Shown here one piece after another: positions 44,717-55,200 of a DNA stretch of 64,000 nucleotides. Location of the stretch: contig NW_026252115.1 in assembly GCF_025399195.1 (NCBI RefSeq), positions 186,001 to 250,000 of the forward strand. Reading direction: 5' to 3'. The stretch's first letter is position 1. Every line of letters begins with the position of its first letter. Source of the DNA: Umbelopsis ramanniana AG (Eukaryota > Mucoromycota > Umbelopsidomycetes > Umbelopsidales > Umbelopsidaceae). The notes beneath the pieces were generated by a model. It saw nothing but the letters and a program-made list of their open reading frames with translations. It ran no database searches and was not told where the DNA came from. The translations under genes and the position numbers were made by a program.

Positions 44717-45327
44717 TGGCAATCTACGTTGCTCAACCATGCCGGTGTTTCAGACGCAAACTATATACTTGAGAGTGACAAAAATACAATTACTGACACT
44801 CTGCGTTATCAGTATCTTAAGATTGCTGCATTTTTTCCATTTTCACAAGCTCTTCTTGACATACTATCTGCTTTCATGATGATACTGATTGCCATTCAAT
44901 ACACTTCAGGCAAGGGTCACTTTGTATTTTTGACTCAGTATACGCCGATGTAATGCTGTGGCACCACAGATAGACATAAAGTTTTCTGACTATGAAAGTC
45001 GACCTTTGCATTACCTAAAACACCAGGAGACAGAAATATGTGTGGTTGAGCGTCAGTAACGGTCTGAGCGCATTATATCAAGTTTGCGCGAATGTTTCAT
45101 GGTTGTATTTGAAAAGGGTAAAATCTCTTGAGAAAACAAGGTTAGAAATACCAATTCCTATATCACATACGCAAAGGCAACTTTGAAGGTGGTAGTTCAA
45201 ACTGTCTCTGTCGAATCTGCCAGATCAACAAATTATAACTCCAAAATCCTCTCACTGTCAATCATTAAGTCAACAGGTGCGGAAAAATGGGCTGGTCAAG
45301 CTACATTACACATTCGATGTATTATAT

Positions 45328-45741
45328 TTAAAAGCTACCGATAACAGCACAAAGCACTAAACTAGCAGCAATTAGCATGTTTGACTTGGTCAGTGAAATT
45401 CCAGCACTGGTATTATTATTTGTAGTGGCAGAACCTGCTTTCTTGTATGTGCATGATCCTGAAACAGAGAATTCAGAGCTGCCAGTGGATGGGAATGGGA
45501 TAGGTTGACCGTTACATGGGATGGCTTGAGTCGCGTCGGCTGTGGGAGTGCCAGCTACTGATACCCCTGAACAATTACCAGAAGCGTCGCATTGGCAAGG
45601 CGTGAATTGATTATCGACGGTAATAGTACAGTTTGCTGCAGTAATGACAAAGTTTGCATAGCAAGAGTCATACCCAGCAACAGGCGAAGGAGTGGGAATA
45701 GGAGTAGTAGCAGGGCAGCCTGAAGAGAAGGTAATGGTCAT
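45328..45741 (-). CDS. Eight-cysteine tail-hydrophobic protein, subfamily B copy 6 (137 aa)
   Basis: Start at the ATG at 45741 (MTITFSSGCPATTPIP). The N-terminal half differs most from copies 3-5 (GYDSCYANF, NCTITVDNQFTPCQCD), but the C-terminal half from GSCTYKKAGSATT to the tail SNMLIAASLVLCAVIGSF is nearly the same. Cysteines total eight before the tail. The promoter is also of a different type (TATATAAA without the GCGCG flank). Old promoter and N-terminus joined to a recent C-terminus suggest gene conversion. Function unknown. Confidence 0.78.
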   Translation of the reverse strand: MTITFSSGCPATTPIPTPSPVAGYDSCYANFVITAANCTITVDNQFTPCQCDASGNCSGVSVAGTPTADATQAIPCNGQPIPFPSTGSSEFSVSGSCTYKKAGSATTNNNTSAGISLTKSNMLIAASLVLCAVIGSF

Positions 45742-46857
45742 AACGGAAGTAATGAAAGGCGTGAAGCAGTGGTAAAAAGATTCAGTTGGTGAAATGGCCC
45801 CATTTATATAGAACTCTTCAGCGTTACCATGGTGACATATAAATATGTATTAGCATGCATAGATTTGCTGCGCTTCAGCCTTGGATTTAAGGCTTTTACC
45901 TTTCTGTTTTAGATTTCGTGAGGAATGGTCTGGTAACTCGTTGCGTTGTGTCAGATTATCACGTTTTCCACATGTGCTGTTGCTATATATGGCGCCAAAT
46001 ATAATGCTGTTGATCCAGATCAATGTTCATGATGTAGGCGCAAACAGTAGTAAAAAGTAGCAGGAAATGGGTTGTAAAAGACACCAGAGGTACAGTGATA
46101 TGATCAAGTGGTTTATACATTGGTTTATTCCCTAAACGTTATCCAGCGCTATGTTGAATTCTTACCGGGGTAGTATAAGCCTCAACTAATACCATATAAA
46201 AACTTTTCTCAAATATTTTCGCTGACGATGATAGGATGAAAATATAGTTCCTGTAGCACGATCTTCATCAGCGCCGCTGATAGTTGCTTAGCCACTACCA
46301 GAGTACATATATAAAGCGATAACCAGCCTCAGCAATGTGAATATTCGGGGCTATATTGTATCATGGTGTCATTAGCATTTGCTGGTCATGTCGAGGAGTG
46401 TTTGTCGATGTGAACGAATCACTGTCTGTGAACCACTTGCTCAATGGAAGTAGAATTTAGTGTTATTCATGTTTTTCTCCTTACTTTTTGTGCCACTTGT
46501 CATGCCATGCACTGTTTGTTTCATTTCTGTCCCCGGTAAATCGGGGCTTCATGACCAGATTGACCGTCAAATTAGATCAACGCTGCAATGTTGATGAAGC
46601 TAAAATGAGCTTTAGGGACTTGTCTATTTGACATAAAGTAATAAAGGATTAAGGCAAGACCAATTGAAGAAAGACAGATATTCAAAATCATTTTGTTTTA
46701 CCATTGACAACATGAGCGACGTCTAGACGTCTACAATTTGGACCAGTGTGTACCCACTGGTACCGTATGGCCCAATAGACCACCAAAGCATAACATAGCA
46801 TAGAAATGGTGCCCAAATTTTCTCTTGGAAAGACTGAATTTATTGATAGTGATCGCC
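45742..46857. other. Spacer between subfamily B copy 6 and the last subfamily A gene
   Basis: Only the first part is promoter sequence of copy 6. The rest lacks the spacer blocks of the array, and I see no gene. Confidence 0.4.
45803..45810 (-). promoter_or_regulatory. TATA box of subfamily B copy 6
   Basis: TATATAAA on the minus strand, 62-69 bp before the ATG. Confidence 0.65.
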
Positions 46858-47361
46858 TCATAACATGATCCTGATCATAGTAGAAGCTACCAGAGCAAAG
46901 ACGAGAACTATTTCTCTTTTGCCAAGGACAAGAGGATTTGCTATAGAAGTTGAAGGGATTGTAGAGCTTGCGGCTGGTGCGGGTGATATAATTGAATTTG
47001 TCCATTTTGATGACGGCAGAGCTGTTGGCAGCGCAACTGTCGTGCCATTAGTTGTTGATTGACCAAACTGACATGTGCAAGATCCGACCACCGACTTGAG
47101 AGGTAATAGAAGTCCCGTGATATTCCAAGTTGATCCGTCACAAGGAGCTTCGGCTGGCTGGCCATCCATGGTCAAGATAACGCAAAGCTTTTGGCTGTCG
47201 CACTTCGCGAAGTACGGCTGGTCTATGAATGTTAGATTGCAGCCAGGCGTAGTGAGGAAATAAACCATGTTGAAGCTGCATGCAGAATTACTGTCGGATG
47301 GTAACGTGGAGGTACTATTATTAACGACGATGTTGCATCCTGGAGTATATGTTATAGTCAT
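46858..47361 (-). CDS. Eight-cysteine tail-hydrophobic protein, subfamily A-like (167 aa)
   Basis: Start at the ATG at 47361 (MTITYTPGCNIVVNNST). Cysteines: PGCN, ACSF, GCNL, KCDS, LCVI, PCDGSTWNIT, SCTCQ, eight in all. CDGSTWNIT and CTCQ match the gene at 34104, so this belongs to subfamily A despite lying beyond the subfamily B array. The linker is longer (SPAPAASSTIPSTS), and a basic KRE precedes the hydrophobic end IVLVFALVASTMIRIML. No signal peptide. It is the most diverged A member. Function unknown. Confidence 0.72.
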   Translation of the reverse strand: MTITYTPGCNIVVNNSTSTLPSDSNSACSFNMVYFLTTPGCNLTFIDQPYFAKCDSQKLCVILTMDGQPAEAPCDGSTWNITGLLLPLKSVVGSCTCQFGQSTTNGTTVALPTALPSSKWTNSIISPAPAASSTIPSTSIANPLVLGKREIVLVFALVASTMIRIML

Positions 47362-50300
47362 TTACGCAAACGTAGGAGCAATGGGTCAGTGCCGGCTGAA
47401 CGAAGACTAGCGAAGTGACTTGGTTGAAGCAGTGTTTACGGAGAGTGAGTTTAGTGGAGAAAAAAAAAAGGCTGCATTGCAAGTCAAGGTGGAAATGCAA
47501 TTAATAAATTTCAAGGTAACAGGGAAAATGTGGATTGGAGCGATAAAGTAGTCAGAAAAGCCTACGGTGTACAGAAGTCATGGAAATGATCTCTTGACTT
47601 CATTGAATTTGCTGCCACGGTTAATTTTTGTAATACCAGGCAGGGGCCACACATTTGTCGAAATTTGCCAAACACACACTCATGGGGAATTTTCCTTTGC
47701 ACCATCTGCAACACGCAATTAGTGTGTACAACAGCATGGCTTTGCCGCAGCTTAATATGTTTTCATTCCATACTGAGCAACTACCTGCAACGAGACGGTG
47801 GCGTAATATGATAGAGATACCATCTTGTTTTGCTAATGAATCCAAAATTGCCTATGCAAACTAACACATACAGAATGTGATGGGCGGGGGCCTTGTAGCT
47901 GTCAGATTATATTAGAAGTCTGCCGTTTACATTGATGTTTTCCCTCAATGTGCTGATTGATTGCTTCAGACGACGTTGGTGCCAATACTCATGTCTGCAT
48001 ATGTATGATTGTCCAATAGTGAATCAAAGGTAGCAAATGGAGAAAGTTGACCATTATGTTACTGATGTGCTCTTGGAACGACAATGTTCTCAGATAAGGA
48101 GACATGATCAATGAAGAGCCTGCCATTCGAATCTTAGATTCTGACAGTAAATCAGGCAAGTAAATGTATTTCTATTTCTTGCTGGCTGATATGATTGCAT
48201 ATTGCAAACACTGCATATGAAATCAGTCAGTATAGCGTAACCTACACAATGACCTTTTAGCAGTACTAACGTGAACGCACATCGATTGGTCCCATGAATC
48301 AAAGAATTATAGGAACAAATGGCTTCAAGCAAATTTTAAACTAGTAAGGACCTGCTTGTGTTCCTAACCTTTTTCATGAAGGATCTTTATTGCTATCAAT
48401 ATCAAATCATATCACCATAGAAGAAATAAATAAAGCAAGAGAATGTTCTTTGCTTCCCATTTTGAACGGACTAGCCGTAGCAGCTGTGTCTATTGCGTTA
48501 TTTGAGCCAGATATCGAAATTATTGCGGATGTAGGTTATATATAATTGTATCTATCCAGCTCATTGACCTTTAGTGTTAATTAGGGCATCAAAATCATAA
48601 CCAATTGAGCAAAACTGAATTTAAGCACATGCTTTTTCAGAGCGTAAACGTACTAACCCAACCTTCAGACAACAATAGTTGAATACCCTCAGGATACAAG
48701 GCGGCAATATTGGTGTTGGCCACGCCTTGCTTGTATCCATGGAAGTGGCTAAATTCAATGGTCGAAGTATTCTAGCTTAGATGGTCTTGGACTGCTACTT
48801 CGAAAGAGATGAATTGTTTATGAACTAAATAATTATAATCGTAACAACAAAATTGTTTGTCGAGCGAATTCGTGGCTCTTGTTCCTGCATGACATATGCA
48901 CGCCACTATATGGCTGCAAAAGGAAGTCAAAGTGATTCCGCATTCTAATCTGTAACATTGTTTGACATTATAGTTACTCCAATGTGCAAATGAAGGACGG
49001 GACAACATTTTTAGCGTGTGCAGTCGGTCGGAATTTGGGAAGTCAATAGGTGAGATAAGAGACGAAACCGAAGAAATTGAAAAGCTTCAGCGAATTTCAG
49101 CAGGGACTGCTATTAAAAGTTAATGTTCATGTTTTTAGAAACTGGAGGGAAACTTCACTTTACCCACCCCTTGCCAGTTCAGCAACGCTCGTATAGTGCT
49201 TTGTTCGTTTGGAGAAAATTGAGCTATCTCCTGTTTTCAACAGCCTCAGGGTTCAGTTATCCTCGATTGGGTATGTTGAAATTGTTTACCAATTACGACC
49301 CTGGATTTTAGCGACAATCAAACACAGTCGGGCAGTCCAACTTTCTACGAGTATTTTGAGCGTGTTGCCTTGCTAATAATAGTGAGCTTCAAACTTTGGT
49401 AGTATTTTGGTACCTCGTGCATAGCTGGGTCTCGCTTGTACGGACTAGTGTTACGATATACAAGTTCTGAAGTCACAGTAGAGGTTTCTTTTTGCTATTT
49501 GAGAAAGAAAGACTAGATCGGTCGCCTTTTAGATAAAAGTAATTTGACCTGGCTTGTGCACAAAGTAGCAATGGCTGAAAAGGCAATCAAGCCCAGCTAC
49601 AAAATGAACAAGCAAAGGTGAACCCTAAGGATTTTAGCAATTTGAGAAAAAGGTTATTATGATTTACACCAATCGATTGATTGGGCACAAGCGAACGAGG
49701 CAGGGAAGAAATCTTACGCGGGCTCGGCTTGTTACACGATTCGCATGCACGGTGTCGGCCAGGTTGCTCGAAACAGGCTTATAACTTGATTTGGGATAGT
49801 AAATACGTATGGTGCTTGACACTATAGAAGCAAAAAGGGGGCTCGAGTATGTGCGTTACTGCTGTTTCGTGCTCCTCTCAACGCTGAATCTCAGGTTCAA
49901 GAATCCGCTTTATGCAAAAGCTAAAATTTTTTCTTCAAATTCATGCCAAAAGGTGTGTACATCCTTTTATGAATTCAATCGCCGATAAATTGTGATCCAG
50001 CTTAATTCGTCCAAGATGGATTTTATTGCTGAACGATATGGTTCATGATCCCCGCGTTCAACGAGGAAGGAAAGATCAAAGGGCCATTCAAAACAATAAA
50101 ACCGGTGTTTCATATTTCACATGAAGCTCTCAGCAACTCCATAGGCAAAAGTCAAGAAAGCGGGTTTATTAGGTGGCACTTTGTGTAATACAACTTTGCC
50201 TCATGCGGGGATTTCGTGATTCGAAAGAAGAGGAGGAAGGTCGCCCACTTTGCTGAATGGCCACTAGTTTCGCCTGCCTCTTGCAGGCTTCCAATATTTC

Positions 50301-50775
50301 TATTCTAATATCGATGGCCAATCCGGGCATTGCCACAACGTGGGTGGACCACATTTTGACTTGAGGACCCATCTTCAGTCGAGTCAGTTACTAGGGGACG
50401 CATTTGCCATGACAAAATCCACGGAGATGAGAAAATTGGCTGTTGGGTTGTGCGCTGATACCCTGCTAATTTTCACTTGATTGCCCGAATGAAATCAGAA
50501 ATGTGGTCTTGCTGAACTTGGCTATCGCCACTCAAAGCGGCAGTTTAACCTCATTAAATTGTGGTAACACAATAACTTGAGTATCGTTGCAAAGAAGTTG
50601 CGTTACACTATAAAGACTGGGTCACCTCTCTACACACGTTAAATCCTTTTTATCTCGCTTCTCTTTAACGCTTTTTGCCTGGTTGCAAACAAGTTCTCTT
50701 CTTCACCACCCACCCCAGTCCAATTCCTTAACACCACCAACCTTTTTTTTTTCTCTTTTTGTCACGAAGAAGATA
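47362..50775. other. Gene-poor 3.4-kb stretch with gene remnants
   Basis: No intact gene is seen. A well-formed exon without partners lies at 48658-48771 (minus), and an ATG-less open stretch at about 48348-48530 (plus) ends in a GT donor-like site. ATG GCT GAA at 49571 opens 16 codons up to a GT (AAG CAA AG|GTGAAC) but no second exon was found. The last 150 bp form the C/T-rich leader of the next gene. Confidence 0.45.
48658..48771 (-). pseudogene. Orphan exon, probably a gene remnant
   Basis: A 38-codon frame lies between an AG acceptor (CTAAGCTAG) and a GT donor (GTTAGTACG). It reads NTSTIEFSHFHGYKQG, VANTNIAALYPEGI, then QLLLSEGW. Its composition looks coding, but no neighbouring exons continue it and I do not recognise the family. 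Confidence 0.35.
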
Positions 50776-51874
50776 ATGTTCATTCGTCATTTGCTTCTAT
50801 CGACTACTGTCGCAGCCATGCTGGGTTCCATGGCTACCGCTTTCCCACTCCCTGGTCACTCTAAGCGTGCTGAATCCAAGAGTTGCGCTACCGTCGTCAA
50901 GGGTACCACTTTGACCTCAACTCCTTTCTACATCACCTTCAATGGTACCATTGAAGGCGATGCATGCTCGTCCATCAACGGCAGTACCAGCCATTTCACT
51001 CTGCACTCGTTCAACAGTTCAGACTACCTTACTGCTGTCAACCTTGATGGCACCACCACCAACGGTACTTCTTGCGACATTACCATCCCTGACAACCGTT
51101 ACCAAACCGTCACTGGAAAGAGTGTGTTCGTTTTCGTTCCTCTCATTACTGCTGATGGTAATAAGACTTCCATCAGCTGCGGTAATGATAAGCCCGTTGC
51201 CTTGAACGTCAACTTGGATTCCTTCAACGTTCCTGGCGTTAACGTCACTACCACTACCATTACTGGTGAGACTACCACCACTCATGCTGCTGCTCCTACC
51301 CACCATGCCCAAGAAGTTCACCATACCACCACCACCACTACCGAGGAACCTCATACCACCCATGAACCTCATACCACCCACCATACCACCACTACCCACC
51401 ACACCACCACCACCACTACCACCACTCACCATGCCACCACTACTCATCATAGCAATGAAGACGACAGCTCTGATGACAGTGGTGGTGCTGACTCTTTCTC
51501 TGGAAGAGGTACCTGGTTCATTCCTGAAACTGAAGGTGGCGCCCAAGGTGCCTGCGGTCCTTTTGAATCCAATTCCGACATGATTGGTGCTCTTGTGAGT
51601 ACAAAGTCTCGTTTACTTTCAATCTTTATGAAGCCATCTTTACTAATTTTTTTATTTTTTCTAGAACGCTCCTCAATACGGTAACCTCAATGGCAAGAGC
51701 TCCTGGTGTGGAAAGAAGGTCAAGGTCTCCAGCGGTGGCAAGAGCATCATTATCACCATCAATGACGCTTGCCCTGAGTGCGCCCACGGCTCTATTGATT
51801 TGACTCAAGCTGCCTTCGAAAAGCTCGGTAACCTCGTTACCGGTGTTCTTCCCATCACTTGGCACGAGATTTAA
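50776..51874 (+). CDS. Secreted RlpA-like double-psi beta-barrel protein with His/Thr linker
   Basis: Exons 50776-51594 and 51665-51874. The ATG at 50776 opens a signal peptide (LLLSTTVAAMLGSMATAFPL); an upstream in-frame ATG at 50683 lies in the C/T-rich leader and is rejected. An N-terminal domain of about 140 residues with cysteines (KSCATVVKG, DACSSING, TSCDITIP, ISCGNDKP) and several N-x-S/T sequons is not recognised. A linker of mainly His and Thr (TTHHTTTTHH repeats, about 51262-51450) and an acidic DDSSDDS follow. The C-terminal domain has GRGTWFIPE, GACGPFESNSDMIGAL, SWCGKKVKV, ITINDACPECAHGSIDLT and FEKLGNL, the RlpA/expansin-like barrel of fungal barwin-like secreted proteins. A role at the cell wall is likely. 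Confidence 0.85.
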
Positions 51875-52245
51875 ATGGTTTTTGCCATGGACCCAGCTTA
51901 GAAAATTTCCCTTCATTTTAGTTTTGTAGTAGCTACTTTCTCTACCGTCTGATTTTTTTAATGTATCATCGTTCTCAGTGATAATAGTAAAAATCGACAC
52001 GACCCCCTTTCCCTCTATGCAAATCATCGTTCAAATGACGTGAGACGTTTTCGCTACACTGGTAATATCTGCTGCGCACGCTCCAGATGCGCACGGAATG
52101 AAATGCAGGGTGAGCGGTAAATATTTACATGCATTCATGTCAGCCGGTTGACATATTGTGGCGGTCAAAAGTATCAATGTTTTCTTATTATTGCATTTTA
52201 ATTATGTTTTTTTTATTTATTTTAAAAACTTTTCACCCTCTTGGT
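51875..52245. other. Convergent 3' intergenic region
   Basis: AT-rich spacer between the barrel protein and PAN2, which converge. No gene is seen. Confidence 0.5.
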
Positions 52246-55200
52246 TTATCGCTTGTATTGCCCGGGTGTACCAGGTTTGGTCAAGGCCGCAGGAGAATTA
52301 ATGCCGGTATCCTTTGGTGTTGCTTTCAACCAATTGGATTTGCGGCCCTTTTCATAGATCTCTTCGAGCACCGTTCCAAAAGTACCATTCTCTCGTAACT
52401 CGAGGTACTTTTTATACAACAACAATGCCTACACCAAAGGAAGAACTTAGTTTCTGCGTAGCAACTTTCAAATCATCTGCTGTCTCAACTTACCGTCTTG
52501 GCATCTTCAATACTGTTGTGCGTAACTTGTTGAATATCCAGCTGAAGCAGAGCCCACGCCAAGAAACGTAATGAAATTTTTCTGTGCCCAGTGAAAGAAA
52601 CGATAAATATCCACTGTGTGTCGAATTGACTTCTTAAACACCATCACCTACCGTTGTCTGTTTCGCATGTAGTATATATCTAGAGTATCTATGACTTGCT
52701 CGGGGGGTACCAAAATATCTAAAGTGCACTGTCAGAATCACAATCGCAAGATCTGACAATGCATTCGTCACCAGAAATACTTACTGATGATACGGAAATC
52801 GCTCTTCAAGCCGTGACCAATGAAGATACATCCAAGATCAACCAATAGTCTTAGCTTCTTGTACGCAATCTTGAGAGGTACAAGAGTGTGTTTCGAGGTC
52901 TGTGGATCAAGATCACCCGCTACATCGGACAAATCCCCAAATTAATGAATTTATGCCAAATTGGCTTAGATATGGCCATTTAATTTACCTTCAATACCAC
53001 TGTATTCCGTAAGGTAGTCGACAATGGGTTCGCTGTTCGCAATATAATCATCGATGAAAGGCGTTCCTTCCATATCCCCGCTTTCGCCTCTGAGCACACT
53101 GACGCGAGCAAGACTGAGTCGACTGGGCCGAATGACAGACTTGGTACCATCGCTACGAATTTCGGTTTCTTCTTGGCTCAATGCTACAAATTCCGCATCG
53201 ATCGAGATCAAAGTTCCAGCTTTTGGCATTTCATCCTGGCTAAGAATTTTGTAGGATGGGGGCTCAGTAGACGGGTTTCTAAAAAGCGAGAACCAGTCAG
53301 TGAAATGTCTTTCACCATAAGCTTTCCTTTTTGAGTGCACTTACTTCGTAATGGAAATGTCCTTAAAGAGGATCGATAGGTCAACATGCGAAGGTAGCTT
53401 GGATAAATCTAGAAGCTGGTCTAAATCAACCCGGGTATATTGAAGGATGGAAGGTATCTATTTTGTCAAAAGGTTGAGGTTATCATCCATTGCCAAGGTT
53501 TGATGTTTGCCAAACTCCACTGTAACTTACCTTCCAACTGCCTTTGAAGGAAAACACCTCATCAGCTTCGATATTCTTGACCAAAAAGTCATTAAAGAGG
53601 TACCATGGTGACTTTTCGGATCCCTCCAATTCTGCGGTGGGTACTGGTGTTCAAATGTTCAGTAAAGAAATGTGTAGGGTGATGTCACAGATGAAATTAT
53701 AGACATGGACATACTTCGGATCTGGGAGACCAAGTGTGGTACTTCTCTGTCACTCTGCACTTGAGATACAATAGACTAAACCAGTGCGTTAGGCTAACTT
53801 GCTGAGAAATTCCTCGCCAAACTGAACTGGAAAAAAAGGACTTACCGAGAGCTCATAAACAGCTAGCTGCTGAGAACCCACAAGGAGCTCAATCGGCACT
53901 GGCTGTCTTGGATCTAGCGCTTTGATATCAATTTCATCTTCGACAATCCTAATGAGCAATCTGTTTGGAACATACAAGGCATGGTGAGTAGTCAGATTAA
54001 AGCATCGGTGTGAAGCATTCATACTTACCGTTCCGGTAACCAAGTCTTGCTAGTGCCACCAGGTGATTCTGCACCGCTGTCACTATCGGTTCTAGGACTA
54101 GTGGTAGTATTGTGAGCTGACGCTTGACTGCCTTTTCCATTACCATTAGCATGGTGTCGCCATAAGCTCGCTTGCTCCGAAGATGTAATGCCAGAGTTAA
54201 TGGTCAAAATGCTAGGAAGTTCGCGAAGCAGCTTCTTGGTAGCAATCGGTTGATATTGCTGACAATTAACACAATAAGCTTTTGTCTTGGTTTCTCGATT
54301 AATGCTCGTCTTAAGCAAACTTGCAAACGAGCGCTTCTTGATCCTTTGATCCTGCTTGACATTTGAGGACGCCAGCTAGGTCACAAAATAAATGTTTTAG
54401 TTTCTTTCGTCCAATTAATGCGAATATCAGCATAGTGTTGCCCACCTTTTTAGGGTACATGATATCCACCACGTAAGGATAAGTGGTTCTAATGATCTCG
54501 TTCGAACAGTGCGAGCATTTGCTATAATTGGTGGTTTTGAGACCAAACACCTGCTGAATGGTGGATGGCATATCCGATGGAGATTCCACTTCAGATGCAG
54601 CAGTGATGGATCGTAGAACGATCGGATTAGAGTTCGGCGTAAATGTCTCTTGATGTAATTGCTCAAGAATAAAGCGTATGAAATTTTGAATGAGCATAGA
54701 GTAGGAAATTGAATGATCGGGTTGTTCAGGTTCGAACAGGCCAAGCGCACCAGCTACATGAGCATATGTTAGCGTAATTGTAATGGATGTGGGTCTTCCA
54801 AAAAAAAAAAAAAAAAACTTACCTTGGGGGATGGTGCGGAAAGCTCTCAAAAAGTTGGTAGCCTGGCAGTTTTGACCATTTGCATCTTCCAACATTCGAA
54901 ACAAGAAGCCAAGTTCACAGCAGAGACAATTCTCCTTAGGACAATCCATAGCAATATGAGAAATAGCGATTTTTCTCAGTGGCAACGTAAAATGAAGCAT
55001 TTGTAGCATGGAGTTACAGTAAGAGTTGGCGATATGAGTCTCCAGTCCACCATACTGAGTGTGATTGTAAAATCTGAGCGGCAAGAATCAAAGGGATGAG
55101 TTGCAAGAACATGACCTGGGTATACGACATGAACCAGAGCTTACCCGAAATCGAAATCTTCAACACCAAACCTACTGTATTGAATCTCAACGCGAGCATA

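Larger units (their letters stand above)
44216..45327. repeat. Tandem repeat unit 3 of the 1.1-kb array
   Basis: Third close unit, containing the copy with the premature stop, its TATA box and the spacer blocks at 44886-44950 and 45030-45074. Confidence 0.85.

Noticed and set aside
42625-44953. Repeated short plus-strand frames ending in FVFLTQYTP in each array spacer
   Set aside because: They arise from the repeated spacer DNA; starts differ and the older units lack the frame.
39735-45741. Regular spacing suggesting a CRISPR-like or satellite array
   Set aside because: Units are about 1.1 kb and contain full genes; the host is a fungus, so this is a tandem gene array.
51019-51546. 175-codon Gly/Met/Val-rich minus-strand frame
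   Set aside because: Shadow of the His/Thr-rich coding strand of the barrel-protein gene.
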